The notes: generated by a model not told the origin, from the letters alone. A stretch of 64,000 nucleotides of DNA from Ascarosepion bandense (GCA_037127315.1 JBBBDQ010001293.1:2765001-2829000), one strand, 5' to 3'. Positions 30,880 through 42,261 are shown, counted from the stretch's first letter. Numbers and translations: made by a program.

Positions 30880-31435
30880 CTTCAGGACGTGGCCGATTAT
30901 GGCTTTCCGCACTTTCCTGCTCTTCTAAATCTTATTCTACCAACACTCTATTAGGTAGCTTATGCTCTGCTTCTTTTTGTTCCTTGCCTTCAATATATTC
31001 TGTCAGTGTCAAATTTTCTAAGCCCTCTTTCCTCTTTATGTTCCACAGAAACGTCAAGTGTCTCTTGATGTTAATTATAAGTTTTTTGTTGTATATACTT
31101 GCTCTAAAACATTGTCAAAGACAATTGTCTTTCTTGTGTTCATTGTATCTTGTCAGTGTCAAATTTTCTAAACACTCTTTCCTCATTATGTGCTTTCAGA
31201 AATCTCATCTATCTTGTTCTGAAACAAAATATAATATTTTTTGTTTTCGTTTTTTCTAAAACTTCGTTATTACTCTCACGTTTTCTCAACATCCTTTTGT
31301 AGACCCACATTTCAGTTGCCTCTAGTCGTTTCTGTCTCTGTAATGAGATTGTCCAGCATTCGTTGCCATATAGAAGGATCGATATTACACAACAGTTCAG
31401 TATTCTTTTATTTGTATTTGTCTGTACTTGTGAGA
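30880..31435 (-). pseudogene. RTE-like LINE C-terminal region with internal duplication
   Basis: The inverted 3' end (GACGTGGCCGATTATGGCTT) starts the fragment. The block GTCAGTGTCAAATTTTCTAA (inverse of LENLTLT) occurs twice, at about 31002 and 31153, showing a ~150-bp internal duplication. CATTTCAGTTGCCTCTAGTC corresponds to RLEATEM. Frames are broken. Confidence 0.72.
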
Positions 31436-31439
31436 TGAT

Positions 31440-31705
31440 GTAGTATTTAAATTATATACACTGTTCGGACTGTTTGTTTTCGACGTTGTACTCTCCGTAC
31501 TTCTTCAGGTGTCAAACATTTGATCCAAACCCTTTATTTTCGATCACAGGGGCATATTATTCTCATTCCGTCTGCTAAGCCATGTAGTCATCCCTCTTCA
31601 AGTTATTTGTTCACTGTATCCTGTATTGAATTCACAGCCCTTTAGATAAAGTCACTGGAACTAACCAACGCCCAAATCTACTAGGCCATGTGTCCTTGAG
31701 GACAT
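31440..31705 (-). mobile_element. tRNA-derived SINE family E, near full length
   Basis: On the minus strand the head (CATGGCCTAGTAGATTTGGG, then GAATTCAATACAGG) leads into AACAAATAACTTGAAGAGGG, AAAATAAAGGGTTTGGATCA and the tail CACCTGAAGAAGTACGGAG ... ACGTCGAAAAC. It defines the element seen in pieces at 28.1-28.4 kb. Confidence 0.75.
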
Positions 31706-32055
31706 CAGTGCATGAATGTCTGGAATTTATAAACCTAAGGTCACAGGAACCTTTTTTTTTTTATCAGAGCTCATATTGCAATCTTAGATGCTGATGTTTT
31801 TATCTAGCATTCCGTATTACTGATTTCTATATTGTATTCATTTCTATGCTTGGTCGCCTTAAGAAGGTCATTCTCTTTCTTCCTCTATATGTGGTCAGAT
31901 ACGCTTGATTTTTTGTCTCCACTCGTGTTACGGACCTATGATGTTCTTGCAGTCTTACCTTAGCGGCTCATTTCTTCTTTATATTTCTTTCCACAGCTAC
32001 ATAAAATGACGTACACACAGTTCTTTGTCAGGTTTTTCTCTATTTATTTGTTTCC
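31706..32055. other. AT-rich DNA without clear feature
   Basis: It may contain very decayed RTE-like sequence (it is flanked by RTE-like pieces), but no block can be matched with confidence. Confidence 0.4.
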
Positions 32056-32480
32056 AACGGATATTTTTGTTCCTTAATACTTTGTTTAGCTTTAGCAAGG
32101 CATCTTTTGCCATTCCAATGCTCTTTCGCGTTTTTGTTCACTGTTCAAACACATTCTAGATATTTCAATTTTTGTACATACTTTATTTTTGTGTCCCCAA
32201 TTTATAATTCACATGTTGGTCTGTCCCTTTTGCTGAGACCTACACATTCTTCTTTCTTACAGTTGATATTTTAGTTTATTCATTTCGCTTTCATTTATTG
32301 CCGTCTGTCGGAGTTTCTGTAGTTTCTCTTACTTGTCTGCTTTGAATATTGTCTTATCTGTATATATAATATTGTTAAGATTGTGGCTGCCATTAAAGAA
32401 TCCTGGTTGAATTATTATGACGAGAAGACACATCATTAGCTTACGCCCCTTTGTATTGAGTTGTCGGGAAGGTTGATACC
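32056..32480 (-). pseudogene. RTE-like LINE, RT region, inverted
   Basis: TTTGTTTAGCTTTAGCAAGG (inverse of AFAKLNK), TGTGTCCCCAATTTATAATT and GATTGTGGCTGCCATTAAAG are inverted RTE landmarks matching 27.1-27.4 and 48.5-48.9 kb. Confidence 0.68.
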
Positions 32481-32599
32481 AATTTTTAGATGTCCACGTT
32501 CCAACATGTGAGAACACTTCAAATTCATCGACATATATAACATGCTTACATTTAAACAATCTCTTGAGAAAGAAAGTTTGAAATTACTTAATTCGTGTC

Positions 32600-33610
32600 A
32601 ATTTTCCTTCCATATGAAAATGAAAGATTTCAAGGTGTATTTCAGATACTTGATGCTTTTTTTTATTACTGTAAATACAAAATTGATATGTGCTGTGTAT
32701 GGTGAAGGCCCTTTTACTGACAAAACTTCACAAAAATAGTTCGCTAAATTTAGAGTTGGTGATTGTATACCTACTGCTGAAGATCTCACCACAAGAGATA
32801 ACAAAATCAATATAATAATTGAAAATAACCCGAATTACATAACGCAGGAACTGGCAGAAACCGAACATTTGCTAAAGTCCACCATCTATGAACACTTACT
32901 GAAACTTTGATACACAAAATTCTAAGATGTTTGGGTACCACATGATATGAATGAAAATAATCTTTTGAATCGCATCTCTTTCTGTGATTTGCTGCATAAA
33001 TGCAATAAAAATGCGCATTAAAAAAGAATTTGTAAAAGGTGATGAAAAAAAGATCGTTTACAACAATATTCAGCAAAAAAGATCTTGAGTTAAGCTACAT
33101 GAATCAACATTAGCCACCCCAAATGAAGGTCTTCACCCTAAAAACGTCATGTTGGGCATCTAGTGAAGTTGGAAATGAATCCTGTACTTTAAGCTTCTAC
33201 CAAGTAACCAATCAATTGATTCAGAAAAGTACTACTTGTAACTAGACAAATTAAAGGCACCATTTCAAGAAAAACACCCGGAATTGGCGAAAAGGTAAGG
33301 TGTTGTATTTCATTGCCGAGCATCAAGTTTAGTTGGTGAGCAGGTATATTTTTTACAACTTGGCTAGGATTTGGTAGTCTAGCCAAGATATTCACCAGAC
33401 ATTTTGGATTTTCATTTAAAAATGAATTTAATGATAAAATCTTTAATTCTTTGGATAACATACGTAAGACACTTTAATAATTTTTTTTTTCCGAGAAACC
33501 ACTGAAATTCTGGGAAGACAGAATCTTTAAGTTAAAGGAAAAATAGAGAAATGCTGTGAATCAAAATGGTTCATATTTAGTTGAATAAATATTTAATGGC
33601 ATAATTTTGT
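32600..33610 (+). pseudogene. Mariner transposase pseudogene, nearly full length
   Basis: Plus-strand debris follows a mariner transposase from end to end. The N-terminal part reads FRYLMLFFITVNTK, ICAVYGEG and, after a TAG, FAKFRVGD. Then come IIENNPNYITQELAETEHLL, STIYEHLLKL and the linker DVWVPHDMNENNLLNRISFC. The catalytic domain is badly frameshifted. The C-terminal KFWEDRIFKLKEK and NAVNQNGSYLVE (about 33508-33586) are clear. Multiple stops (for example at 32737 and 33526) and lost catalytic motifs show it is inactive. The 89- and 90-codon minus frames here are antisense. Confidence 0.85.
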
Positions 33611-34085
33611 TTTTTAATTTCCCTTATAATCGGTATGAAATTTCCAAAAAACCCAATATTTTTGTCTATTTACTGAATTCATTATTTATGCGCATGCAGG
33701 TGGTGGTTCTCAGGATTTGATCCTTTAGATTTTTCTAATGTGGTTTTCAAATACAACCAGTCTAATAGAAACCCTACATTGAATTCAGAAACGCGGAAAA
33801 GGCAGCGCGAAACTGTTAGGACTTTGAATAAGGTCTTGCTTTTTTTTTTAACAGATGGCGTTCCCAAAAGTGGGTGCGTGTAGTTTTAGACGGTAATGCA
33901 TCTATAAGGAAATATTGTAAGCAGGCGTGAAATTCAGTGTATTTTATTTCGCCGGAGTGTAAAAACTTTGTTTTTCACAACGTTAAATATGTTGGATTTC
34001 GTGACAAAGAAAATGTATTTACGAGAAACTTTACTGCACTAAAAAGAAATCTGCAGCTGAAGACTACGAGATACTTGTTGAGATT
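33611..34085. other. AT-rich DNA between mariner and LINE
   Basis: No terminal repeat of the mariner could be paired here. TTTTTTTTTTAACAGATGGC near 33840 resembles a splice acceptor but the frame closes after 12 codons. Confidence 0.4.
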
Positions 34086-34087
34086 TT

Positions 34088-35020
34088 TTTTTTAATCATC
34101 TCACCCCAAGCAAGGAATTCCACTGCCACTATTGCGCATGGGGCTACATAGGGGAAGGTAAAGAGGAGTGGTTAGACATAGGGAATGTCAGGAGGAAGGT
34201 GACAGATGAGTAAGGATAGCGAGGATGAAGGTTAGGCAGATGGGAAGAGTGCTTGATAGAATGGGAGCAGGTTAGTGTGTTAGGAGGTGTCTATTGACCT
34301 TACATTTAAACTCCTGGAGATTGCAGCCGTCGGGGAAGCAATCGTTTGGAAGAGAATTCCACAGTCGGGAAGTGCGAGGAAAGAAACTGTTGGAGTAGAA
34401 GTTACGGCTGCATTTTATCGGTTTCACTGTAAAAGGGTGGGATCTAGTTGCTAATCTAGTATCTCGTGCAAATTCGTATTTAGGGGGCACCAGTAATCTA
34501 AGTTCATCGGAGCAGAAGCCGTGAAAGTATTTATAGAAGAGACACAGGGAAGCCACGTCGCGCCGGTGGGAGAGAGACTGCAGGCGGTCTGCCAAGTCGG
34601 TATCTATCACATTACAGACCCTCCTCTGAACCTTATCGAGAAGCCCGAGGAGAACAGCAGGGGCACCCGACCAGATATGGCAGCAGTATTCAATGCACGA
34701 GCGGATGGTAGATTTGTAAATGTACAGGATAGATTTAGACGGAAAAAACTTCCGGGCCCTACACAGAGAACCGACTTTCATAGCAGCGGATTTAGGAATG
34801 GATTCGATATAGTCATTCCATTTGAGGTCCGCTGAAAGTGTGAGACCAAGGAGGCGTAGTGTTTTCCTCTCTGGGAGGCAAACCTGGTCCATGCTAATGG
34901 GAGGTAGGTGAGATTGTCGATGATGGTTAATTGAGAGTAGCTTTGTTTTAGAAGCATTAAAATTTACTAGTCATTTCTTACCCCAGTCCAATATGGATTG
35001 GTGGTCTTTTTCAAGATTTA
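34088..35020 (-). pseudogene. CR1/Jockey-like LINE, best-preserved RT C-terminal region
   Basis: The longest real coding remnant. The minus frame 34892-34272 is open for 206 codons: LRLLGLTLSADLKWNDYIES, YKSTIRSCIEYCCHIWSGAP, LDKVQRRVCNVID, LSHRRDVASLCLFYKYFHGF and SRLWNSLPNDCFPDG. This is the region after the YADD box in CR1/Jockey-type reverse transcriptases. Upstream minus-strand sequence (to about 35020) adds KLLSINHH and DHQSILDWGKK. The 3' tail (34260-34088) ends at an A tract. It is 5'-truncated, lacks the catalytic palm and endonuclease and cannot be autonomous. Weak divergence suggests a recent insertion. Confidence 0.92.
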
Positions 35021-35064
35021 TAGGGGCTTCTTATTTATTCTTTTTCTAGTTGTAGGGTAATTGA

Positions 35065-35715
35065 ATTCTTGTTGCAGGTTAACGGAATTTGGCCTTGTTG
35101 TAGATAGCCCACTATAAGTCATAAAATGATTATAAAATCAAGAAAAGCAAATTGAGTTGAAAATAACATTTATATACATATCAATTAATGTTTCTACAAT
35201 TAAAGTAATACTTGAAATAAACATCCAACCGAGATTAAATGTCCAGTAATAAACTGAAAGAGATTTAAGGCTTAGGAATGTGGGGAGCGGAGGTATGTGA
35301 GTAATGTCTTTGAACTAGTCGCTCCTTAGGTCAGTCCGTACTTTTGAGACAAGGAAGAAGTGATGAGAGGTGAAGGGAGGCGAACGTAGTAGCCGCTTGA
35401 CTAAGGTCAAGGGGATTGGTTACACTCTTCTCCTTGGCCTATGCCTGTCTGTCTGGAGTCTTGTCTGTATCCGCTTTTTATATCTGCTTTTGGATCAAAA
35501 GCAGCTCGTTTTGGGATTTCACACTTTTATTTGATTCTGGGCTTCCCATTGGCTGGTAAATAAAATTCGCGTAGGCTCGCGAAATGGAAATTTGATCTTT
35601 GATTAATTTTTATTTTTCAACCGGAACATCTGCGCGAATACACCTGCGCAGAGACGACTTTTGTTCATTTGCTTTTTGGTCGGTATAGAGCAAACATCCG
35701 GTCCCTCGCTTTTGC
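35065..35715 (+). repeat. LTR-like interspersed repeat, copy 1
   Basis: It matches 51750-52470 nearly end to end, including TGTTGCAGGTTAACGGAATT, AGTCGCTCCTTAGGTCAGT, TTCCCATTGGCTGGTAAATA and GAGCAAACATCCGGTCCCTC. A CCAAT-type box and TTTTTATATCTG could be promoter elements, so a solo LTR is possible. No internal gag-pol, primer-binding site or matching 5-bp target duplication was found. It lacks about 60 bases present in copy 2. Confidence 0.6.
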
Positions 35716-36485
35716 TCGGTCTGTATTACCACAGATTTACGGTGACCATGCTCTGTCGGAAACAACATTGAGAAGCTTAAAAAATAATAATTTTGACGTT
35801 GAAGTTAAAGAGCGCTCTTGTGCACCGGAAAAAATTGATGACAAAAAATTGGATGCATTACTTCATAAAGACTCATGTCAGGCGTAAGAAAAACATGCAG
35901 AATCATTAAGGGTTGTTCACACAACAGCTTCGAAATATTAGAAAGCATTAGGATTGATTCCAATGCAAGGACATTAAGTGCCGTACGAGTTGTATCCGAG
36001 AGACGTCTAACGGCATCTTGTCACATGTGAAAAGCTACTTCAAAGACAAGAAAGGATTTATGCATCGTATTGTGACAGGTGATGAAAAGTGGATACACTA
36101 AAATAAATCTAAGCGTAGAAGATTGTGTGATAAGCCCGGCCATGCATTAATATCGGCGGCAAAGTCAAATATCCAAGGTTCTAGCCATGGTTATGCTCTG
36201 CATTTGGTAAGATCAGCTTGGGATAGTTTATTATGAGCTGTTTAAACCGACCGAGATCATCACGGGAAATTGTTGTCGACTACAGTTGATGTGTTTGAGC
36301 CGAGCATTGAAGAAAAAACATTCGCTATTCGAACAGAAATACGACAAAGTGATTTTGTAACATGACAGCTCTAGGCCACGTGTTGCAAAAAGGGGGAAAC
36401 AGAAATGCTTCAATGAGATGTTCTACGCCACCAGCCGCATTAACCAGATATTGTTTCGTCCAATTATTAAAAAATGATTCAATTA
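35700..36485 (+). pseudogene. Mariner transposase pseudogene, second subfamily
   Basis: The plus strand reads IYGDHALSETTLRSLKNNNF and DDKKLDALLHKDSCQA (open to 35885). Then come VRVVSERRLTA, HRIVTGDEKWIH (first catalytic Asp region, IVTGDEKWIH at about 36066-36095), KPGHALISAAKSNIQG and, in shifted frames, CDMTAL/HVLQK and PDIVSSNY. The order matches mariner transposases. TAA after WIH and several frameshifts inactivate it. It abuts the LTR-like repeat and differs clearly from the mariner at 32.6 kb. Confidence 0.85.
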
Positions 36486-36900
36486 TAAAAATGAGTCGAC
36501 TCACGGTTAGTCATGGTTAAGTCTTTCTTTCAATAAAAATCGTCATTATATCTGCTGTCAGTGTTAACAAAATGATGTCAGCATGTAACTGCATGTCTTT
36601 TTGCGCAGTGGAAGTTTTAATCATTAATCATATTCATATTGCCCTAGACATGTTGATGTCTGAAACCATTCAGAAATGTTCTTATATGCCTGGGAATAAA
36701 AATTTAATACGAAATCTATGGAACTGCAATGAAATATATTATTCAGCATTGTAAGAATAAACATTGTTTTTATATACTGTTAACTTTATACCAAATGCTT
36801 TAAAACTAATTATGCATTTTTATTGTATACCTGCTAATGTATTCTGACTTCGTTTTGTTGTCAAATTCCTGTTTACGGTCACATTGCATAAAAAAAAACA
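36486..36900. other. DNA without recognised feature
   Basis: A 60-codon open frame at 36572-36754 has no recognisable domain. No mariner terminal repeat was identified. Confidence 0.4.
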
Positions 36901-36903
36901 TCG

Positions 36904-37220
36904 AGATTAGTCAGTACCTAAAGGAGTGACTGCCGTAGAATACCAGATGTTGTAAGCATGATTGTACGGGTGGTGTAATAGTAATTGTTAATCGGAAAGC
37001 CGAGTTTCAACTTTAGATGGAATCGTTATATTCACCTACGCGCAAATGCTCTTGGGAAAGGAATGAAACCACCTCGTTTTCCCCAGCTATGGATTAATTA
37101 GTAAATTTTGTATCACTAATTATTATCTAATAAAACATTTAATTTTTCCAATCTAAAAAGAAAAAAATATAGCTTATATAATCTTAAATTGGTTGATAAG
37201 ATGTAGAAAATGAATCAGCC
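36904..37220 (+). mobile_element. 5S rRNA-headed compound SINE (family B), copy E
   Basis: It starts with the 3' half of a 5S copy (ATTAGTCAGTACCTAAAGGA, GTGACTGCCGTAGAATACCA, GATGTTGTAAGC) and a tRNA-like segment (GTGGTGTAATAG, GCCGAGTTTCAACTTT). The core (ACGCGCAAATGCTCTTGGGA) and the family B tail (TTTGTATCACTAATTATTAT, CAATCTAAAAAG) follow. It is 5'-truncated within the 5S part. Confidence 0.83.
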
Positions 37221-37374
37221 ATCCAAATTCTGAATTCAACATGTTTTTAGTTATGACTTTACGCTGAAGCAATCAAGTCATATGGATTGATTAGATTATA
37301 AGTGATTTTCAAATTGTATATCTTTTAATATAAGCAAACGCTAAAGTTTATCATGGCAATTAGAAAACAGAGCA

Positions 37375-37450
37375 GAAATGCTCATCATCATAACCATCAC
37401 CATGATAGACCACCACCACCACCATCATCACCACCATAATTTGGCGTTTG
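37375..37450. repeat. (CAT/CAC)n trinucleotide-rich tract
   Basis: Interrupted CATCAT and CACCAC runs. The following TTTCATTCACGC...GCTGGTTAATAG resembles the segment after the ATC tract at 25622, so both may come from one dispersed element. Confidence 0.7.
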
Positions 37451-37852
37451 ATCGTAGTGTCACTGTGTATCACAGCTGCTGACCAGTTCCCTCCTCATAT
37501 TGCTTTCATTCACGCGTAGCGTGTCGCTGGTTAATAGTCATGACGTAGCTCATCACTCTTCCGATTAAAAACACAGCCGATGTTTTCTATCTTGATGGGT
37601 TGCTTTTGCCATTGGCGGAAAGGAACAACTCAACACGACTGAGTGAGCGCCGGGTCAACTTAGGACAAAGAACCAGGACAACTCAGCAATAGCAAAAATA
37701 TACCATTTTTATAACCTAATAAAGGTAATTTATTAAGGATTAAAACCTTAATTAGTGATTTTTTTAAATAAGATAATTCAAAAGGTATTATGTACAATAT
37801 GAACCAGTTAGTTTTGTTTTTAATTATTTTAAAAGTTCATCGTATACTGGGT

Positions 37853-38135
37853 ATGTACTGGATATCGGCTTAGAACGAAAAATCGTGGAGCCGAGTTCGA
37901 ATTCCAGTTGAATTCCTTGCGCTCAAATATTCTTAAGAAAGGTATTAATCCGTCTCTTCCCTCTAGTTATGGGTTAAATAACAGGAAAGATTGAGGTCTA
38001 TAGCCTTGGTTCGCAACCAGTCTCCTGCAGAAAGTAATGGCAACCTACTGCAGGATAATCTTTTGCCCAGTTAGCCATCTCACTTTCTAGACATGATCGC
38101 CCAAGCGTGCATCACATATGGCACCAGACTAACTT
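37853..38135 (+). mobile_element. SINE family A, full length
   Basis: Head GGATATCGGCTTAGAACG, B box GAGTTCGAATTCC, a core with TCAAATATTCTTAAGAAAGG and the 3' end GACATGATCGCCCAAGCGTG. A small deletion removes part of the ACGCGC motif. Confidence 0.88.
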
Positions 38136-38605
38136 GTTATAGATATTTTAGAGTGTAGATTTGCTTTATTAAAATAATTAAAAATGTATTTAATTGTATT
38201 ATTTTTATATGTCAATTTACTTTATTAATAAATAAATTTCTTCACGATTTGCAGAGAAGCAGTTCATATTTTCTTTATATTTAAAGCCAATACCACTGAC
38301 TAATTTATTCTACTCTTGTCTGTCTCCTATGATATTCATTAGATCTTCATTCCACAAAACATCATCTTATATTTAGTTCATTGTAGTGATTAGAACTTTT
38401 TCTTTTTTCGATTAGTGCCTGACTTTAAACTGGAAGCAGACGCCTTATTGAACCACTAAGCAACCGATATGGTATGAAAAATTAAATTTACTAGTCTAGC
38501 TGTTTTTAATTGGTTTCACACTTGCATAGTATATACGATTCATTACTTGTGCTCGCAGTTCGTACGACAAACCGCAGTATTCAAATAACTAGACATTATT
38601 TGTTG
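38136..38605. other. AT-rich DNA without recognised feature
   Basis: No repeat motif, ORF or RNA gene was recognised. Confidence 0.45.
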
Positions 38606-38609
38606 CTTT

Positions 38610-39335
38610 AAATCATTTCGCTCCATGAAGGACGGGGGTTACAGGAAGTACAAGGGGAATTGAAAAAGAAAACTGGCTATAAAAAGGGATAGTGAAAGGG
38701 TACAAAATTAACGAGATTCAAGAAAGCAGAAGATTATTGACGTGGCATTTAAATTTCTGAAGATTGTAGTTCTCAAGAAATCAAGTAAACGGAAGAGAAT
38801 TTCACAGCTGGAATTTCGGGAAAAGAAACTATTTGAATAGCCGTGACGGTTGTATTTATGTATTTCAGCAGTAAACAGGTGTCATCTCGATGCCAATCTA
38901 GTCAGTCAGTTAAATGCTTGGTGATCATGTCTCAAAATAGACATGGCTGACTGGGCAGAAGATTATCCTGCAATAGGTTGCCATTACTTTCTTCAGAAGA
39001 CTGGTTGCCAGCCAAGGCTATGGAACTGAATTTTTCCTGTTATTTAACCCTAACTGGAGGGAAAAGAATGATATTTGCAAGTAAGTGAATGCAAAGAATT
39101 CAACGGGAATTTGAACTCGTCTCCCCCGGTTTATCTGCACCACAACATACCTAGTCAGGGTACCAAGGAAAATGCTCATCAGAAAAAAATATTTGTAGAA
39201 AAGACAGAGGGAAAATATTTGTAGAAAAGACAGAGGGAAGTCACGCCACATCAGTGAAATTTTAACTGAAACTGAGATGCCTTGTCAGGATCGATTACAT
39301 TGCAGATCGTTCATTGTATTGTCCAAAAAAGAATC
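38610..39335 (-). pseudogene. CR1/Jockey-like LINE fragment split by a SINE
   Basis: The inverted 3' tail starts ATCATTTCGCTCCATG. TTTCTGAAGATTGTAGTTCT and GGAAGAGAATTTCACAGC match the LINE C-terminal block at 34.3 kb. The fragment is interrupted at 38898-39155 by SINE A and then continues. A 27-base segment, AATATTTGTAGAAAAGACAG, is tandemly duplicated at 39186-39238. Confidence 0.72.
38898..39155 (-). mobile_element. SINE family A nested in LINE
   Basis: AGTCAGTTAAATGCTTGGTG to GAATTTGAACTCGTCTCCCC is family A on the minus strand. CTAGTCAG occurs at both edges and may be the target duplication. It is younger than the LINE fragment it splits. Confidence 0.8.
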
Positions 39336-39619
39336 TCGATATGTGTAGCAGGGACACCAGCCAAGATATCGCCTTTTATCAAAGCCGTTGTTGTTCACTA
39401 TCCTCCACCACTGACCACCGCATATCAAACCAAGGTATCATCTTGTTTATCTATAACACCGCGGAAATGCTACCGCTTCCATTTTTTTTTTGTCATTTAG
39501 TATTGTACCTCTAGATGACTGCTTTTTTGTTTGACTCCTACCACTTGATCCATCTGGCTTTACTGTACTTGCATAGCCCTCTGAGTTATAGGAGCAGACA
39601 AACCACTCCATCATGTTTG

Positions 39620-39780
39620 GAGTTTAACAGTTGTCGACTCAGAAAAAGAAATTGGCCAGTCGAGTTTGAATTACGGTCAGGTTCGTGCAAAATGGGAAAG
39701 GTTGGGACCTATTTCTTTGCTCCCCAGTTATGGATTAAATTACTGGGTACACTGAGATCTCTATGCTTACTAGGTAAATA
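39620..39780 (+). mobile_element. SINE family A/B-like, strongly degraded
   Basis: CCAGTCGAGTTTGAATTACG (B box region), GGGAAAGGTTGGGACC and CCCCAGTTATGGATTAAATT follow the SINE order, but too much is changed to assign head or tail. Confidence 0.5.
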
Positions 39781-39789
39781 GTAGATACC

Positions 39790-42255
39790 ACCATGAAATC
39801 ACTAAAACATTAGCATACCATAATGAACACATGCTCCAAACGTAACGAAATTTTATCTTCAAAGTTATTGTTATTATTATGAGGAAGGATCAAAGTATTT
39901 TTTCAATATTTAATGAATAGTTTTACGCCTTTTTAGAACATTCAAAGTTTTGATTAAAATCTTGTTTAACTTGCATCAGCAGATATACAAACTTAGCATA
40001 GAATATGTTCGCCTCTTTTTTGCTGTGACAGACATTAATTTGGAAATTCTTGCAAAAAATCATATAAGGCTGGGATTTTAATGAAATTTTTCAGGACTTA
40101 TTCACAAAAAAAAAAAAAGAAAAAAATTAAATTATTTTGAAATTTATTTTATCAGAGAATCTCGGTAAAAATATTTTGCGTGTGTTTCACTCCTTACTTA
40201 TTTTTATGGAAACGTTAAAAGTGATAATTTTAAGTGACTACATTAGTTAAATGCAGAATTCTTTAAAGAATTTAAATAATCGTTTTTTTTTGTTTTGTTT
40301 TTTGCAAAATCGGATCCCATCTTATCGAAAATCTGTTCTAATTCGAAAAATATAAAATGCAATGAAACTAAAACATTATTTAATGAGAGAATCTTTTAAT
40401 TGATTTTATGACTAATATATATTTAAAGACAGGAAGGAAATTTCGAATCAAAATAAATATTGAAAAAATTTGATTTGATTATTTGTCAATTTTGAACTGA
40501 ATAATTTGTAAAGTTTTTAAATTTTTAAAATTAACTTTCAATCGGGAAACGTTTATATAAATATGGAAAAAATTTAATTTAATTTTTTTTCAATTTTTAA
40601 ATTCTAAAAATTGACCTTCAATGGGGAAACTCTTATTGTTATTTAATAAAACTATATTTACTGATCATATATTGCAAAACTTATTACAATCTGACAACCC
40701 CAAATATTTTTTTAAAAAATTCGATTTGTTTTGTATGTTTATATACGTACAGAATTGCTAAATATAAGTGTTAAAACGAAATTATCATTAAAAGGTCACG
40801 TGTTTTAAGGATTGCTATCAGTACAGAGTAAAACGCTCTCATATAAACTTTATCTGCTCTATCAAAGTTAAGTGTGAACACTTTTGGCTATCAACTGATT
40901 TTTAGTAAATCAATTAAGACGTTAGAAAAATAGACCATGTCCTTAAGAAATGCTTGTATACAATATTATGTGCGTAATAGTTGTTTAAAGTAAGTAATAG
41001 TTGTTTAAAATCAGATTAATTTAATTTTAATTTGCTAATTTTTTTTCAAATAATGCTTCAGAAATACATATTTTATTTTTACAAGAGTTACGTTTTGTTA
41101 AAAAATATGTCAAAAATGGCGATTTTATTGATTTACTGAAAGAAAAACAAATCGATTTCGATCAATATAATTTCTGTTTGAAATACATCCTAAAGAATTT
41201 TGCTTATTGGAAATAGTAAGTTATAATTTAATTAAAAATTCAATTAAAGCTAAACTGAATAGTTCAAGAAAGCTTTTTTCATTTTTAACAATTAATTTTA
41301 AACCTAACGAATACCGAACTAGTGGCGGTACCGAGTAAATAGTCTCAAGCTGGTGCCTTGATAAAATAGCCATTCTTCAGAAACCTGAGTTACTCATAGC
41401 GATACTTCGATCTGTAATGACGCACGATATCTGATATTTAAAAGTCATGTGAGTTGTCTAGACGCATGCGTGCTGAACTAGCGTCTGGTTCCCTCCCTCA
41501 GTGATTAAGATATTAACATTAGTTCACACATTAAACAATAATGTTATTCACAACATATCAATTTAATACCGTTCTATCAAGATTTACGCAAGTAGAAAGA
41601 GAGTAAAAATAGAAAATAAAAACAAAGAAACGTACCAGTCTAAGTCGATTCATGAATATAAATAAGCAATTATGTTTTAGGTTTTAGAACCCAAACATTT
41701 GCAATTTCAAGTTATCAATAAACATGAAATGTTATAAGAAAACACGACAATATCAACGATCAAGCTTAGATATTGCATCAATAAACATTAGCTCTCTCTT
41801 GACACCGAACCAAAAGATTAAATAACTTAAAGTTCAAAACATTAACTTATATTAACATATTCTTGTTACCAAATATATCAAAGATAAGATATTTGATATA
41901 GTCTTAACATCAATAAACATGAGCTTGTATCAAACGACAAGTAATCAGGAAACGAAAGAATTAAATGTCTACGTTTGGAACTACATCATTAAATGACATT
42001 TTTGTAATTCATTTCACACCCAAGAAGACCGAGATTTTAACCTTGTCACTGAAGTAAGAACATTTAGAACGCGCGACATGACAAGTTGTTTAGAAAATGT
42101 CGCAAATTTTGAATCTCATGTAATCCATAAAAGGAAAATAATTCTAAAGTCATTCTTAGTGCTTGTCTCTAGCGTCTACTGCGGATGCACTGGTAGTCGA
42201 ATGGTTAACGACATGGGACAAAACGAGAGTTGAGATAGGTAATAATCCACGTTCT
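39790..42255. other. Long AT-rich stretch without recognised feature
   Basis: About 2.5 kb of very AT-rich sequence with no open frame of note, no microsatellite over 20 bases apart from an A-rich run near 40107-40125 and no transposon landmark on either strand. It is the least repetitive part of the window and could be unique intergenic or intronic DNA. Confidence 0.6.
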
Positions 42256-42261
42256 CTCTCT

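Noticed and set aside
33189..33461. 90-codon minus-strand frame
   Set aside because: Antisense of the mariner pseudogene at 32600-33610.
34521..34835. 104-codon plus-strand frame
   Set aside because: Antisense of the intact CR1/Jockey-like ORF at 34272-34892.
35700..35885. Mariner as internal part of the LTR-like repeat at 35065
   Set aside because: The second copy of the LTR-like repeat (51750-52470) ends at the same point without any mariner sequence, so the two are independent.
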